Below, piece by piece: positions 32,745 to 41,799 of a stretch of 64,000 bases of DNA; the first letter of the stretch is position 1, and each line of letters begins with the position of its first letter. Under the pieces are notes generated by a model that was not told the origin of the DNA, made no database searches, and saw only the letters and a list, made by a program, of their open reading frames with translations. Location of the stretch: contig NZ_JACSQI010000003.1 of assembly GCF_014836715.1 (NCBI RefSeq), positions 3,890 through 67,889 of the forward strand, in the 5' to 3' direction. Both the position numbers and the translations under genes were made by a program. Source of the DNA: Escherichia whittamii. GTDB lineage: Bacteria > Pseudomonadota > Gammaproteobacteria > Enterobacterales > Enterobacteriaceae.

Positions 32745-34823
32745 ATGTCGTATACACCGATGAGTGATCTCGGGCAACAAGGGTTGTTCGACATCACTCG
32801 GACACTATTGCAGCAGCCCGATCTGGCCTCGCTGTGTGAGGCTCTTTCGCAACTGGTAAAGCGTTCTGCGCTCGCCGACAACGCAGCTATTGTGTTGTGG
32901 CAAGCGCAGGCTCAACGTGCGACTTATTACGCGTCGCGTGACAAAGACAATCCCATTAAATACGAAGACGAAACCATTCTGGCACATGGTCCGGTGCGCA
33001 GCATTTTATCGCGTCCTGACACACTGCACTGCAGCTACGAAGAGTTTTGTGACACCTGGCCGCAACTGGCCGAGAGCGGGCTATACCCCAAATTTGGTCA
33101 CTATTGCCTGATGCCGCAGGCAGCGGAAGGACATATTTTTGGCGGCTGTGAATTTATTCGTTATGACGATCGTCCGTGGAGCGAAAAAGAGTTCAATCGA
33201 CTGCAAACATTTACGCAGATTGTTTCTGTTGTCAGCGAGCAAATTCAGAGCCGCGTCATCAATAATGTCGACTACGAACTGCTATGCCGGGAACGGGATA
33301 ACTTCCGCATCCTGGTTGCCATCACCAACGCGGTACTTTCCCGCCTGGATATGGACGAGCTGGTCAGCGAAGTGGCTAAAGAAATCCACTACTACTTCGA
33401 TATCGACGATATCAGCATCGTTTTACGCAGCGACCGCAAAAACAAACTCAACATTTATTCCACTCACTATCTGGATAAACAGCATCCTGCCCACGAACAG
33501 AGCGAAGTTGATGAGGCCGGAACTCTCACTGAGCGCGTATTCAAAAGCAAAGAGATGCTGCTGATTAATCTCCACGAACGAGATGATTTAGCCCCTTACG
33601 AACGCATGTTGTTCGACACCTGGGGCAACCAGATTCAAACCTTGTGCCTGTTACCGCTGATGTCTGGTAAAACCATGCTGGGCGTGCTGAAACTGGCGCA
33701 GTGCGAAGAGAAAACGTTTACCACCACCAACCTGAGTTTGCTGCGCCAGATTGCCGAACGAGTGGCAATCGCTGTCGATAACGCCCTCGCCTACCAGGAA
33801 ATCCATCGCCTGAAAGAGCGCCTGGTTGATGAAAACCTTGCTCTGACTGAACAGCTCAATAATGTGGATAGTGAATTTGGCGAGATTATTGGTCGCAGCG
33901 AAGCCATGTATAGCGTGCTCAAGCAGGTTGAGATGGTAGCGCAAAGCGACAGCACCGTACTCATTCTTGGTGAAACGGGGACGGGTAAGGAACTGATTGC
34001 CCGCGCGATCCACAATCTTAGCAACCGTAATGGTCGGCGAATGGTGAAGATGAACTGCGCCGCCATGCCTGCGGGACTGCTGGAAAGCGATCTGTTCGGT
34101 CATGAGCGTGGTGCCTTTACTGGTGCCAGCGCCCAGCGCATCGGTCGTTTTGAACTGGCGGATAAAAGCTCGCTGTTCCTTGATGAAGTGGGCGATATGC
34201 CGCTGGAGTTACAGCCGAAATTGCTGCGCGTATTGCAGGAACAGGAGTTTGAACGCCTCGGCAGCAACAAAATCATTCAAACAGACGTGCGTTTAATCGC
34301 CGCGACTAACCGCGATCTGAAAAAAATGGTCGCCGACCGCGAGTTCCGTAGCGATCTCTATTACCGCCTGAATGTCTTCCCGATCCACCTGCCGCCGCTG
34401 CGCGAGCGTCCGGAAGATATTCCGCTGCTGGCGAAAGCCTTTACCTTCAAAATTGCCCGTCGCCTGGGGCGCAATATCGACAGCATTCCTGCCGAGACGC
34501 TGCGCATATTGAGCAACATGGAATGGCCGGGTAACGTGCGCGAGCTGGAAAATGTTATTGAGCGCGCGGTACTGCTGACTCGCGGTAACGTTCTACAACT
34601 CTCTTTACCCGATATCTCACTGCCAGAACCTGAAACGCCGCCGGCCGCGACGGTCGTCGCTCAGGAAGGCGAAGATGAATATCAACTGATTGTCCGCGTA
34701 TTAAAAGAGACTAACGGCGTAGTCGCGGGTCCGAAAGGCGCTGCGCAACGTCTGGGGTTAAAACGCACCACCTTGCTGTCACGGATGAAACGGCTGGGGA
34801 TTGATAAAGCGGCATTGGTTTAA
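32745..34823 (+). CDS. fhlA: Formate hydrogenlyase transcriptional activator FhlA
   Basis: Formate-responsive sigma-54 activator of the hyc, hyp and hydN-hypF operons and of fdhF. I start at MSYTPMSDLG for 692 residues. The N-terminal part has two GAF-type domains (about 20-170 and 200-350). The AAA+ domain shows GETGTGKE and GAFTGAS (about 380-610), and the C-terminal Fis-type helix-turn-helix is GPKGAAQRLGLKRTTLLSRMKRLGI, read in two parts. It follows hypE after about 70 bases and can be read from the hyp promoter, a positive loop. Confidence 0.97.
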   Translation: MSYTPMSDLGQQGLFDITRTLLQQPDLASLCEALSQLVKRSALADNAAIVLWQAQAQRATYYASRDKDNPIKYEDETILAHGPVRSILSRPDTLHCSYEEFCDTWPQLAESGLYPKFGHYCLMPQAAEGHIFGGCEFIRYDDRPWSEKEFNRLQTFTQIVSVVSEQIQSRVINNVDYELLCRERDNFRILVAITNAVLSRLDMDELVSEVAKEIHYYFDIDDISIVLRSDRKNKLNIYSTHYLDKQHPAHEQSEVDEAGTLTERVFKSKEMLLINLHERDDLAPYERMLFDTWGNQIQTLCLLPLMSGKTMLGVLKLAQCEEKTFTTTNLSLLRQIAERVAIAVDNALAYQEIHRLKERLVDENLALTEQLNNVDSEFGEIIGRSEAMYSVLKQVEMVAQSDSTVLILGETGTGKELIARAIHNLSNRNGRRMVKMNCAAMPAGLLESDLFGHERGAFTGASAQRIGRFELADKSSLFLDEVGDMPLELQPKLLRVLQEQEFERLGSNKIIQTDVRLIAATNRDLKKMVADREFRSDLYYRLNVFPIHLPPLRERPEDIPLLAKAFTFKIARRLGRNIDSIPAETLRILSNMEWPGNVRELENVIERAVLLTRGNVLQLSLPDISLPEPETPPAATVVAQEGEDEYQLIVRVLKETNGVVAGPKGAAQRLGLKRTTLLSRMKRLGIDKAALV

Positions 34824-34830
34824 TCGTCTA

Positions 34831-34858
34831 GTGCCGGACAGGAAGATCTATCCGGCAC
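34831..34858. terminator. Hairpin between fhlA and ygbA
   Basis: GTGCCGGA (34831-34838) pairs with TCCGGCAC (34851-34858) between the convergent stop codons of fhlA and ygbA. It resembles a REP half and probably ends both transcripts. Confidence 0.65.
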
Positions 34859-34859
34859 G

Positions 34860-35213
34860 CTATTCACGTGGTTTTTTCGGGCGATATTTTTCCGGCAGTT
34901 CCGGCACCGGACGCTTATCATCAATCAGATGACGCACGGTTAAGATCGGATGACGCCACAGCATTCGCGGCCCCGCCCAACGCATAATCTGCTTCATCTC
35001 CTCACGCTTTGCAGGCTGATAACAGTGCACCGGGCACTGCTTACAGGCCGGTTTCTCTTCGCCAAACACACATTTATCCAGCCGTTTCTGCGCGTAAGCA
35101 AACAGCTCCTCGTAATGCTCCGGCTCGGCTGACGCCTCCGGGCATTGCGCTTGATAAAGATCGATCATTTTTTTAATCGTCAGTTTTTCACGAGAGATAC
35201 GCTTGCCGGACAT
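34860..35213 (-). CDS. ygbA: Nitrosative-stress-linked protein YgbA
   Basis: A 117-residue protein reported as a member of the NsrR (nitric oxide) regulon; its biochemical role is not established. It has the conserved cysteine cluster CVFGEEKPACKQCPVHCYQPAKR, read in two parts around residues 49-70. That could bind iron-sulfur or zinc. The rest is basic, including KYRPKKPRE at the end. A good NsrR-like palindrome lies just upstream of the start, which supports control by NO. Confidence 0.93.
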   Translation of the reverse strand: MSGKRISREKLTIKKMIDLYQAQCPEASAEPEHYEELFAYAQKRLDKCVFGEEKPACKQCPVHCYQPAKREEMKQIMRWAGPRMLWRHPILTVRHLIDDKRPVPELPEKYRPKKPRE

Positions 35214-35230
35214 GCTGCCTCCACACTCTT

Positions 35231-35253
35231 AAGATGCATTTATATTACAACTT
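35231..35253. promoter_or_regulatory. NsrR-type operator upstream of ygbA
   Basis: An interrupted 23-base palindrome with left arm AAGATGCATTT, one central base, and right arm TATTACAACTT. The NsrR consensus is AAGATGYATTT, one base, then AAATRCATCTT. The left half is exact, the right half partly degenerate. It ends 18 bases before the ygbA ATG, where a repressor would block transcription. Confidence 0.65.
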
Positions 35254-35499
35254 AATTTTAAAGGGGACTATGGCTCTGAAGGAGGAGGTTTCTTCAACCA
35301 ACGCAATGTTGTACGCCTTCTTCACAGTCAACAAACAAACGCTGTAAAGCAGCATTTTTCCCGGAACCGACATCAAGAACTCACCTTTCGCGTCTTCCCC
35401 TGAAATGATTAACTCCGGTATCATGTGCGCCTTATGTGATTACAACGAAAATAAAAACCATCACACTACATTTAACATCAGGGAACCGGACCTAACTCC

Positions 35500-38061
35500 A
35501 TGAGTGTAATAGAAAATTTCGACGCCCATACACCGATGATGCAGCAGTATCTCAAGCTGAAAGCCCAGCATCCTGAGATCCTGCTGTTCTACCGGATGGG
35601 TGACTTTTACGAGCTGTTTTATGACGACGCAAAACGAGCGTCGCAGCTGCTGGATATTTCACTGACTAAACGCGGCGCATCTGCGGGCGAGCCGATCCCG
35701 ATGGCAGGTATTCCCTACCATGCAGTGGAAAACTATCTCGCCAAACTGGTGAATCAGGGCGAGTCGGTTGCTATATGCGAACAGATTGGCGACCCGGCGA
35801 CCAGCAAAGGGCCGGTTGAGCGCAAAGTTGTACGAATCGTCACGCCAGGGACTATCAGCGATGAAGCCCTGTTGCAGGAGCGTCAGGACAACCTACTGGC
35901 GGCTATCTGGCAGGACAGCAAAGGCTTCGGTTACGCGACGCTGGATATCAGTTCCGGTCGTTTTCGTCTGAGCGAACCGGCTGACCGCGAAACGATGGCG
36001 GCAGAACTGCAACGCACCAATCCGGCGGAGCTGCTTTATGCAGAAGATTTCGCCGAGATGTCGTTGATTGAAGGTCGTCGCGGCCTGCGCCGCCGTCCGC
36101 TGTGGGAGTTTGAAATCGACACCGCGCGTCAGCAGTTAAACCTGCAATTTGGCACTCGGGATCTGATTGGTTTTGGCGTCGAGAACGCACCACGCGGGCT
36201 TTGTGCTGCCGGTTGCCTGTTGCAGTATGCGAAAGATACCCAACGCACCACCCTGCCGCATATTCGTTCTATCACTATGGAACGTGAGCAGGACAGCATC
36301 ATTATGGATGCTGCGACACGTCGTAACCTGGAGATCACCCAGAACCTGGCGGGCGGTGTGGAGAATACGCTGGCCTCCGTGCTCGATTGCACCGTCACAC
36401 CGATGGGTAGTCGTATGCTGAAACGCTGGCTGCATATGCCAGTGCGCGACACCCGCGTGTTACTTGAGCGCCAGCAAACTATTGGCGCATTGCAGGATTT
36501 CACCGCCGAGTTACAGCCGGTACTGCGTCAGGTCGGCGATCTGGAACGTATTCTGGCACGTCTGGCATTACGTACCGCTCGCCCGCGCGATCTGGCTCGT
36601 ATGCGTCATGCCTTCCAGCAACTGCCGGAACTGCGCGCGCAGTTAGAAACTGTCGATAGTGCACCGGTACAGGCGCTGCGTGAAAAAATGGGCGAGTTTG
36701 CCGAGCTGCGTGACCTGCTGGAGCGGGCAATTATCGAGACACCGCCAGTGCTGGTGCGCGACGGTGGCGTCATCGCTCCAGGCTATAACGAAGAACTGGA
36801 TGAGTGGCGTGCGCTGGCTGACGGCGCGACCGATTATCTGGAGCGTCTGGAAATCCGCGAGCGCGAACGCACCGGTCTGGACACGCTGAAAGTTGGCTTT
36901 AACGCGGTGCACGGCTATTACATTCAGATTAGCCGTGGACAAAGCCACCTCGCGCCAATCAACTATATGCGCCGCCAGACGCTGAAAAACGCCGAACGCT
37001 ATATTATTCCGGAGTTGAAAGAGTACGAAGACAAAGTCCTCACTTCAAAAGGTAAAGCGCTGGCGCTTGAAAAACAACTTTATGAAGAGCTGTTCGACCT
37101 GCTGTTGCCGCATCTGGAAGCGTTGCAGCAGAGCGCGAGCGCGCTGGCAGAACTCGACGTGCTGGTGAACCTTGCCGAACGCGCGTATACGCTGAACTAC
37201 ACCTGCCCGACCTTTATCGACAAACCGGGCATTCGCATTACTGAAGGCCGCCATCCGGTGGTTGAACAGGTACTGAATGAACCGTTTATCGCCAACCCGC
37301 TGAATCTGTCGCCGCAGCGTCGCATGTTGATCATTACTGGTCCGAATATGGGCGGTAAAAGTACCTATATGCGCCAGACTGCACTGATAGCGCTAATGGC
37401 GTATATCGGCAGTTACGTACCTGCACAAAGCGTGGAAATTGGCCCGATTGACCGTATCTTCACCCGCGTAGGCGCAGCGGACGATCTGGCTTCCGGACGT
37501 TCAACCTTTATGGTGGAGATGACCGAAACCGCCAATATTTTGCATAACGCCACCGAGTACAGTCTGGTGTTGATGGATGAGATTGGACGCGGGACATCCA
37601 CTTACGATGGTCTGTCGCTGGCATGGGCGTGTGCGGAAAATCTGGCGAACAAGATTAAAGCGTTGACGCTGTTTGCCACCCACTATTTCGAGCTGACCCA
37701 ACTGCCGGAGAAAATGGAAGGCGTCGCCAACGTGCATCTCGATGCGCTGGAGCACGGCGACACCATCGCCTTTATGCACAGCGTGCAGGACGGCGCAGCG
37801 AGCAAAAGCTACGGTCTGGCGGTTGCTGCGCTGGCAGGCGTGCCGAAAGATGTGATTAAGCGCGCGCGGCAAAAACTGCGTGAACTGGAGAGCATTTCGC
37901 CGAACGCCGCCGCTACACAAGTGGATGGTACGCAAATGTCTTTGCTGTCAGTACCGGAAGAAACCTCGCCAGCGGTCGAAGCACTGGAAAATCTCGACCC
38001 AGATTCACTGACCCCGCGTCAGGCGCTGGAGTGGATTTATCGCTTGAAGAGTCTGGTGTAA
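35500..38061 (+). CDS. mutS: DNA mismatch repair protein MutS
   Basis: Recognises base mismatches and small loops and starts repair with MutL and MutH. The 853 residues are complete. The mismatch-reading Phe36-x-Glu38 motif is in [11 protein letters not shown]. Connector, lever and clamp domains follow, then the ATPase domain with Walker [11 protein letters not shown] (about 613-622), [12 protein letters not shown] and [10 protein letters not shown]. The C-terminal dimer/tetramer part is present to IYRLKSLV. Nothing suggests a mutator defect. The 286-base upstream gap holds the ygbA operator and the mutS promoter. Confidence 0.98.
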   Translation: MSVIENFDAHTPMMQQYLKLKAQHPEILLFYRMGDFYELFYDDAKRASQLLDISLTKRGASAGEPIPMAGIPYHAVENYLAKLVNQGESVAICEQIGDPATSKGPVERKVVRIVTPGTISDEALLQERQDNLLAAIWQDSKGFGYATLDISSGRFRLSEPADRETMAAELQRTNPAELLYAEDFAEMSLIEGRRGLRRRPLWEFEIDTARQQLNLQFGTRDLIGFGVENAPRGLCAAGCLLQYAKDTQRTTLPHIRSITMEREQDSIIMDAATRRNLEITQNLAGGVENTLASVLDCTVTPMGSRMLKRWLHMPVRDTRVLLERQQTIGALQDFTAELQPVLRQVGDLERILARLALRTARPRDLARMRHAFQQLPELRAQLETVDSAPVQALREKMGEFAELRDLLERAIIETPPVLVRDGGVIAPGYNEELDEWRALADGATDYLERLEIRERERTGLDTLKVGFNAVHGYYIQISRGQSHLAPINYMRRQTLKNAERYIIPELKEYEDKVLTSKGKALALEKQLYEELFDLLLPHLEALQQSASALAELDVLVNLAERAYTLNYTCPTFIDKPGIRITEGRHPVVEQVLNEPFIANPLNLSPQRRMLIITGPNMGGKSTYMRQTALIALMAYIGSYVPAQSVEIGPIDRIFTRVGAADDLASGRSTFMVEMTETANILHNATEYSLVLMDEIGRGTSTYDGLSLAWACAENLANKIKALTLFATHYFELTQLPEKMEGVANVHLDALEHGDTIAFMHSVQDGAASKSYGLAVAALAGVPKDVIKRARQKLRELESISPNAAATQVDGTQMSLLSVPEETSPAVEALENLDPDSLTPRQALEWIYRLKSLV

Positions 38062-38066
38062 AAATA

Positions 38067-38095
38067 ATTCCCGATAGTCATTTGCTATCGGGAAT
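38067..38095 (+). terminator. Terminator hairpin after mutS
   Basis: ATTCCCGATAG (38067-38077) and CTATCGGGAAT (38085-38095) form a perfect 11-bp stem with a 7-base loop, five bases past the mutS stop. The U-tract is poor (ATTAACG). Confidence 0.7.
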
Positions 38096-38125
38096 ATTAA
38101 CGACAACTGACGAATCAAATAAAAA

Positions 38126-38161
38126 TACCCTGTATAATAAGAGAGCTTATTTTACAGGGTA
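38126..38161 (+). promoter_or_regulatory. Long hairpin directly ahead of pphB
   Basis: The 16 bases starting TACCCTGTATAATAAG pair with CTTATTTTACAGGGTA except at one position, around a 4-base loop. The structure ends five bases before the pphB ATG and would cover its ribosome binding site in any message reading through from mutS. It also contains TATAAT (38133-38138), a possible -10 box for a pphB promoter; from that start the hairpin would be absent. Confidence 0.6.
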
Positions 38162-38166
38162 AAACC

Positions 38167-38823
38167 ATGCCATCTACACGCTATCAAAAAATTGATGCTC
38201 ATAACTATCGCCATATACGGGCCGTTGGTGATATTCATGGTGACTATCAATTATTACAATCCCGCCTACATCAACTCTCTTTTTGCCCTGAAACAGACTT
38301 ACTTATTTCTGTCGGCGATAATATTGATCGTGGGCCGGAGAGCCTTAACGTGCTACGCCTGTTAAACCAGCCCTGGTTTACGTCGGTTAAAGGCAACCAC
38401 GAGGCGATGGCGCTTGATGCCTTCGCGACTGGCGATGGCAATATGTGGCTTACCAGTGGCGGTGACTGGTTCTTTGAGCTAAATGATTCGGAACAAAAAG
38501 AGGCAATAGATCTGTTGCTGCGATTCCATAACCTTCCGCATATTATTGAAATCACCAACGATATTATAAAATATGTCGTCGTACATGCAGATTATCCTGG
38601 TGATGAGTATCAGTTCGGTAAAAAAATAGCGCAAAGCGAATTACTCTGGCCTGTTGAGCGTGTTCAGAAATCGCTTAAAGGTGAGTTAAAAAAAATAATC
38701 GGTGCCGATTTCTTTATCTTCGGGCATATGATGTTTACGAATATCCAGATATTTGCTAACCAGGTTTATATTGATACCGGCTCGCCGGAGAGCGGACGGT
38801 TATCGTTTTATAAAATTAAATAA
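38167..38823 (+). CDS. pphB: Serine/threonine protein phosphatase PphB
   Basis: A metal-dependent PPP-family phosphatase (PrpB) linked to misfolded-protein and stress signalling. The 218 residues have the three signature blocks GDIHGDY, GDNIDRGPE and GNHEA, plus later histidines in VVHADYPGDEY and FGHMMF. It differs from K-12 PphB (from memory) at clearly more positions than its neighbours do. This fits its place at the edge of the mutS-rpoS variable segment. Confidence 0.94.
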   Translation: MPSTRYQKIDAHNYRHIRAVGDIHGDYQLLQSRLHQLSFCPETDLLISVGDNIDRGPESLNVLRLLNQPWFTSVKGNHEAMALDAFATGDGNMWLTSGGDWFFELNDSEQKEAIDLLLRFHNLPHIIEITNDIIKYVVVHADYPGDEYQFGKKIAQSELLWPVERVQKSLKGELKKIIGADFFIFGHMMFTNIQIFANQVYIDTGSPESGRLSFYKIK

Positions 38824-38827
38824 CGTG

Positions 38828-38867
38828 GCCGGGTAAGGCAAAGCCTCTACCCGGCACTTTTTTATTA
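38828..38867 (+). terminator. Terminator of pphB (shared with bsdD)
   Basis: GCCGGGTA and TACCCGGC enclose an inner AGGC/GCCT stem and are followed by ACTTTTTTATT. This is a convincing intrinsic terminator on the forward strand; the stem also serves the convergent bsdD. Confidence 0.85.
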
Positions 38868-39101
38868 ACGCTTATCTTCCGCCAGCAGCGGTGGAATGCT
38901 CGGCACCATCGGCGCATCATCAATATCTTTCTGCGTCATACGAAACGCTTCCGGGTAATGTTCGCGACTGGTGCGGCGTAGCGGTTCGGTATCTCGCCAG
39001 GTATAAAGGCAATGCTGGCACTGGTAGACCGTCCAGACATCTTTCACCGGCGATTTCGCCATCACTTCAATCTGTTCATCGGCACAACGTGGACAAATCA
39101 T
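38865..39101 (-). CDS. bsdD: Hydroxyarylic acid decarboxylase subunit D
   Basis: The small third subunit (EcdD/VdcD/BsdD family) that accompanies UbiD-type 4-hydroxybenzoate/vanillate decarboxylases. The 78 residues have two CxxC pairs, MICPRCADE and YQCQHCLYTW, a zinc-ribbon pattern, with the family core VWTVYQCQHCLYTWRDTEPLRR. It starts 10 bases after bsdC on the same strand with AAGGAGAAG ahead. Its biochemical role is not settled. Confidence 0.88.
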   Translation of the reverse strand: MICPRCADEQIEVMAKSPVKDVWTVYQCQHCLYTWRDTEPLRRTSREHYPEAFRMTQKDIDDAPMVPSIPPLLAEDKR

Positions 39102-39111
39102 CTTCTTCTCC

Positions 39112-40539
39112 TTATTGACGTGCGGCCAGCATAGCGGTCAGTTTTTCAGCCCAGGCTTTGGTTTCCGGTAAGTCCACCACCGGCTGGCTGTAGTGACCAC
39201 GGTTGTCCGGGGCGACAGGCGTGGTGGCGTCGATAATCAGCTTGTCGGTGATCCCCGCCGGGCTTGAGCCAGGGTCGAGTTCCAGCACGGACATATTCGG
39301 CAACTGCACCAAATCCCCTGCCGGGTTCACTTTCGACGAGAGCGCCCACATCACCTGCGGCAGGTTGAACGGGTCAACGTCTTCATCGACCATAATCACC
39401 ATCTTTACGTAGCCCAGACCGTGCGGCGTGGTCATCACACGCAGGCCCACCGCGCGGGCAAAGCCGCCGTAGCGTTTTTTGGTGGAGATTATCGCCAGCA
39501 GGCCATGGGTGTACATGGCGTTCACCGCCTGCACTTCCGGGAACTCGGCTTTCAGTTGCTGATACAGCGGCACGCAGGTGGCAGGCCCCATCAGGTAGTC
39601 GATTTCGGTCCACGGCATGCCGAGGTACAGCGATTCAAAAATCGGTTTGGTGCGGTAAGAGACTTTATCGATGCGCACCACGGTCATATTGCGCCCGCCG
39701 GAGTAGTGGCCGGTAAACTCACCGAACGGCCCTTCAATTTCACGTTTGCGGCTTTCGATAACGCCTTCGAGGATCACTTCCGAGCCCCACGGCACATCAA
39801 AACCGGTCAGCGGGGCGGTAGCTATCGGGTACGGGTTTTCGCGCAACGCGCCCGCCATTTCATATTCGGACTGATCATATTTCAGCGGAGTGGCCCCCAT
39901 CAGGGTAATGATAGGATCGTTACCCAACGTGATGGCAATCGGCAGATCTTCACCGCGCTCTTCCGCTTTATGCAGATGCAGGGCGATATCGTGCATCGGC
40001 ACCGGTTGCAGGCCGAGCTTACGTTTGCCCTTCACTTCCATACGGTAGATGCCGACATTCTGCTTACCGAAGTTTTCCGGGTCGAGTGGGTCGCGGGAAA
40101 CCACGCAGGCTTTATCGAGATAGAATCCACCATCGCCGTCGTTTAAACGAAACAGTGGCAGGATATCGAACAGGTTAATCTCTTCGCCATCGACAGTGTT
40201 CTGCGCCCAGGCTGGATTTGCGCGACGCTCCGGGGCAATCGGGAAGTTATCCCAGCGGCGGATAAACTCATCAATCTGTTTTTTAACCGGCGTGTTTGGC
40301 GGCAGGCCGAGGGAAATCGCGTGGTTCTGCCAGGAACCGATGGTGTTCATCGCCACGCGGGCATCGGTAAAGCCGCGAATATTATCAAACCACAGTGCAG
40401 GCGCGCCGTCGCCGATGCGCCCGGTGGCGTTGGCAGCAGCGGCCAGATCTGGCTCGGCATTCACCTCTTCGCTGATTTTCAGCAACTGACCGTGGTCATC
40501 AAGCGCCTGTAAAAAACTGCGTAAATCATCAAAAGCCAT
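39112..40539 (-). CDS. bsdC: Hydroxyarylic acid decarboxylase subunit C (UbiD family)
   Basis: The catalytic UbiD-type subunit, expected to remove the carboxyl group of hydroxybenzoates such as 4-hydroxybenzoate or vanillate with prenylated FMN. The 475 residues begin MAFDDLRSFLQALDDHGQLL. They carry the conserved GPFGEFTGHYSGGRNM, with the active-site Glu region, and PWTEIDYLMGPATC. It is not the housekeeping UbiD, which lies elsewhere in E. coli and is slightly longer. Its start overlaps the bsdB stop (TAATG). The substrate is inferred from family and operon. Confidence 0.9.
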   Translation of the reverse strand: MAFDDLRSFLQALDDHGQLLKISEEVNAEPDLAAAANATGRIGDGAPALWFDNIRGFTDARVAMNTIGSWQNHAISLGLPPNTPVKKQIDEFIRRWDNFPIAPERRANPAWAQNTVDGEEINLFDILPLFRLNDGDGGFYLDKACVVSRDPLDPENFGKQNVGIYRMEVKGKRKLGLQPVPMHDIALHLHKAEERGEDLPIAITLGNDPIITLMGATPLKYDQSEYEMAGALRENPYPIATAPLTGFDVPWGSEVILEGVIESRKREIEGPFGEFTGHYSGGRNMTVVRIDKVSYRTKPIFESLYLGMPWTEIDYLMGPATCVPLYQQLKAEFPEVQAVNAMYTHGLLAIISTKKRYGGFARAVGLRVMTTPHGLGYVKMVIMVDEDVDPFNLPQVMWALSSKVNPAGDLVQLPNMSVLELDPGSSPAGITDKLIIDATTPVAPDNRGHYSQPVVDLPETKAWAEKLTAMLAARQ

Positions 40540-41132
40540 TACTCATTCTCCTGAGAAAAACTCCCGGACTGCGGCAATCCTTGCCAGCGCCTGGCTTGAG
40601 GATGTTCGAGGCCAAACTGATCCAGCACGCGAGCTACCACGTGGTGGACAATGTCATCTACCGTTTCGGGATGGTTATAGAAGGCAGGCATGGGCGGTAT
40701 CATCGCCACGCCCATACGGGAAAGCGCGAGCATATTTTCAAGGTGGATAGTACTGAGCGGCATTTCACGCGGCACCAGCACCAGCTTGCGCCCTTCTTTA
40801 AGAACAACATCAGCAGCGCGCCCCACCAGCCCATCGGCATAGCCAGCACGAATACCAGCCAGCGTCTTCATACTGCACGGAATGACGATCATTCCATCGG
40901 TACGAAAGGAACCTGAGGAGATAGTCGCCGCCTGATCCGCCGGGTTATGGCAGTAGTCTGCCAGGGCAGCGACATCGCGAACACTGTAGGGCGTTTCCAG
41001 TTCAATGGTGGTTTTCGCCCACTTCGACATCACAAGATGTGTTTCCACACCGGGCATCTTCTTTAGTGCCTGCAGTAATGCCACACCAAGAGGCGCACCT
41101 GTAGCCCCTGTCATCCCGACTATCAGTCTCAT
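40539..41132 (-). CDS. bsdB: Flavin prenyltransferase, subunit B (UbiX family)
   Basis: Makes the prenylated FMN that the UbiD-type partner needs (EcdB/VdcB/BsdB/Pad1 family). It has 197 residues. The N-terminal flavin loop is MRLIVGMTGATGAPLGVALL, and EMPLSTIHLENMLALSRMG and PPMPAFYNHPET are typical of the family. It leads the operon bsdB-bsdC-bsdD, read away from a divergent MarR-family regulator, with an operator-like palindrome between them. Its C-terminus ends PQSGSFSQENE. Confidence 0.9.
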   Translation of the reverse strand: MRLIVGMTGATGAPLGVALLQALKKMPGVETHLVMSKWAKTTIELETPYSVRDVAALADYCHNPADQAATISSGSFRTDGMIVIPCSMKTLAGIRAGYADGLVGRAADVVLKEGRKLVLVPREMPLSTIHLENMLALSRMGVAMIPPMPAFYNHPETVDDIVHHVVARVLDQFGLEHPQARRWQGLPQSGSFSQENE

Positions 41133-41148
41133 TTTTATTCCCTTAATT

Positions 41149-41162
41149 GTTCGTACACGAAC
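41149..41162. promoter_or_regulatory. Operator-like palindrome ahead of bsdB
   Basis: GTTCGT-AC-ACGAAC is a perfect inverted repeat in the 145-base gap between bsdB and the MarR-family gene, 16 bases upstream of the bsdB ATG. An AT-rich AATAAT that could be the -10 box (reverse strand, about 41168-41173) abuts it, so a bound repressor would block the operon. Binding by the adjacent MarR protein is inference. Confidence 0.6.
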
Positions 41163-41277
41163 GTTATTATTAACATACCCTTCTATTCACATAGCGGCAA
41201 GTGCGGAAAAGTAACAACATCCCCTTCGTCACTAAAAAACCGCTATGATAGCGACAGAAAGTTAGCCCGGAGTTTAC

Positions 41278-41685
41278 ATGGCGTTACGAAATAAAGCGTT
41301 CCATCAGTTACGACAGCTTTTTCAGCAGCACACGTCTCGCTGGCAGCATGAGTTGCCTGACCTGACCAAACCGCAGTACGCCGTGATGCGCGCCATTGCT
41401 GATAAGCCTGGTATCGAACAGGTGGCGCTGATGGAAGCAGCAGTCAGCACCAAGGCAACGCTGGCAGAAATTCTGGCAAGAATGGAAAATCGTGGCCTGG
41501 TCAGACGAGAGCATGACACCGTCGATAAGCGGCGGCGTTTTGTCTGGCTGACTGCCGAAGGAGAAAAGGTACTTGCTGCGGCGATACCGATTGGTGACAG
41601 TGTGGATGAGGAGTTTTTGGGACGTTTGAGTGGAGAAGAGCAGAAACTGTTTATGCAACTGGTGCGCAAGATGATGAACAAATAG
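41278..41685 (+). CDS. MarR/SlyA-family transcriptional regulator
   Basis: The 135-residue protein has the MarR winged-helix layout. A dimerising N-terminal helix leads to KPQYAVMRAIADKPGIEQVAL. The recognition helix is in STKATLAEILARMENRGLVRR, and the wing is DTVDKRRRFVWLTAEG. A C-terminal dimer helix follows. It is divergent from bsdBCD, the usual place for a phenolic-acid-responsive repressor that releases DNA when it binds the aromatic acid. It is not SlyA itself. I recall a slyA-like gene at this place in O157 and other non-K-12 strains. The ligand is unproven. Confidence 0.88.
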   Translation: MALRNKAFHQLRQLFQQHTSRWQHELPDLTKPQYAVMRAIADKPGIEQVALMEAAVSTKATLAEILARMENRGLVRREHDTVDKRRRFVWLTAEGEKVLAAAIPIGDSVDEEFLGRLSGEEQKLFMQLVRKMMNK

Positions 41686-41693
41686 GATGCTGA

Positions 41694-41730
41694 TTGCCGG
41701 ATGCGACGCCCGCGCGTCTTATCCAGCCTA
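41694..41730. repeat. REP element before rpoS
   Basis: ATTGCCGGATGCGACGCC...CTTATCCAGCCTA is a REP unit whose second arm has a mismatch (CCAGC for CCGGC). It sits between the MarR-family gene and the rpoS terminator. Confidence 0.75.
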
Positions 41731-41753
41731 AAAACCGACTCTCCAGACAAAAG

Positions 41754-41785
41754 AAAAAGGCCAGCCTCGCTTGAGACTGGCCTTT
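41754..41785 (-). terminator. Terminator of rpoS
   Basis: The reverse strand has AAAGGCCAGTCTC, a short loop, GAGGCTGGCCTTTTT and then CTTTT. This is a strong GC stem with a U-tract 14 bases after the rpoS stop. Confidence 0.92.
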
Positions 41786-41799
41786 CTGACAGATGCTTA

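Noticed and set aside
39421-40146. A 241-residue open frame opposite bsdC
   Set aside because: It mirrors the UbiD-family gene, which has full-length family motifs and operon spacing; no independent support.
39112-41132. bsdC and bsdB as the ubiquinone genes ubiD and ubiX
   Set aside because: The housekeeping ubiD and ubiX lie elsewhere in E. coli. These two are joined with a subunit-D gene and a divergent MarR-family regulator, which marks the hydroxyarylic-acid decarboxylase type.
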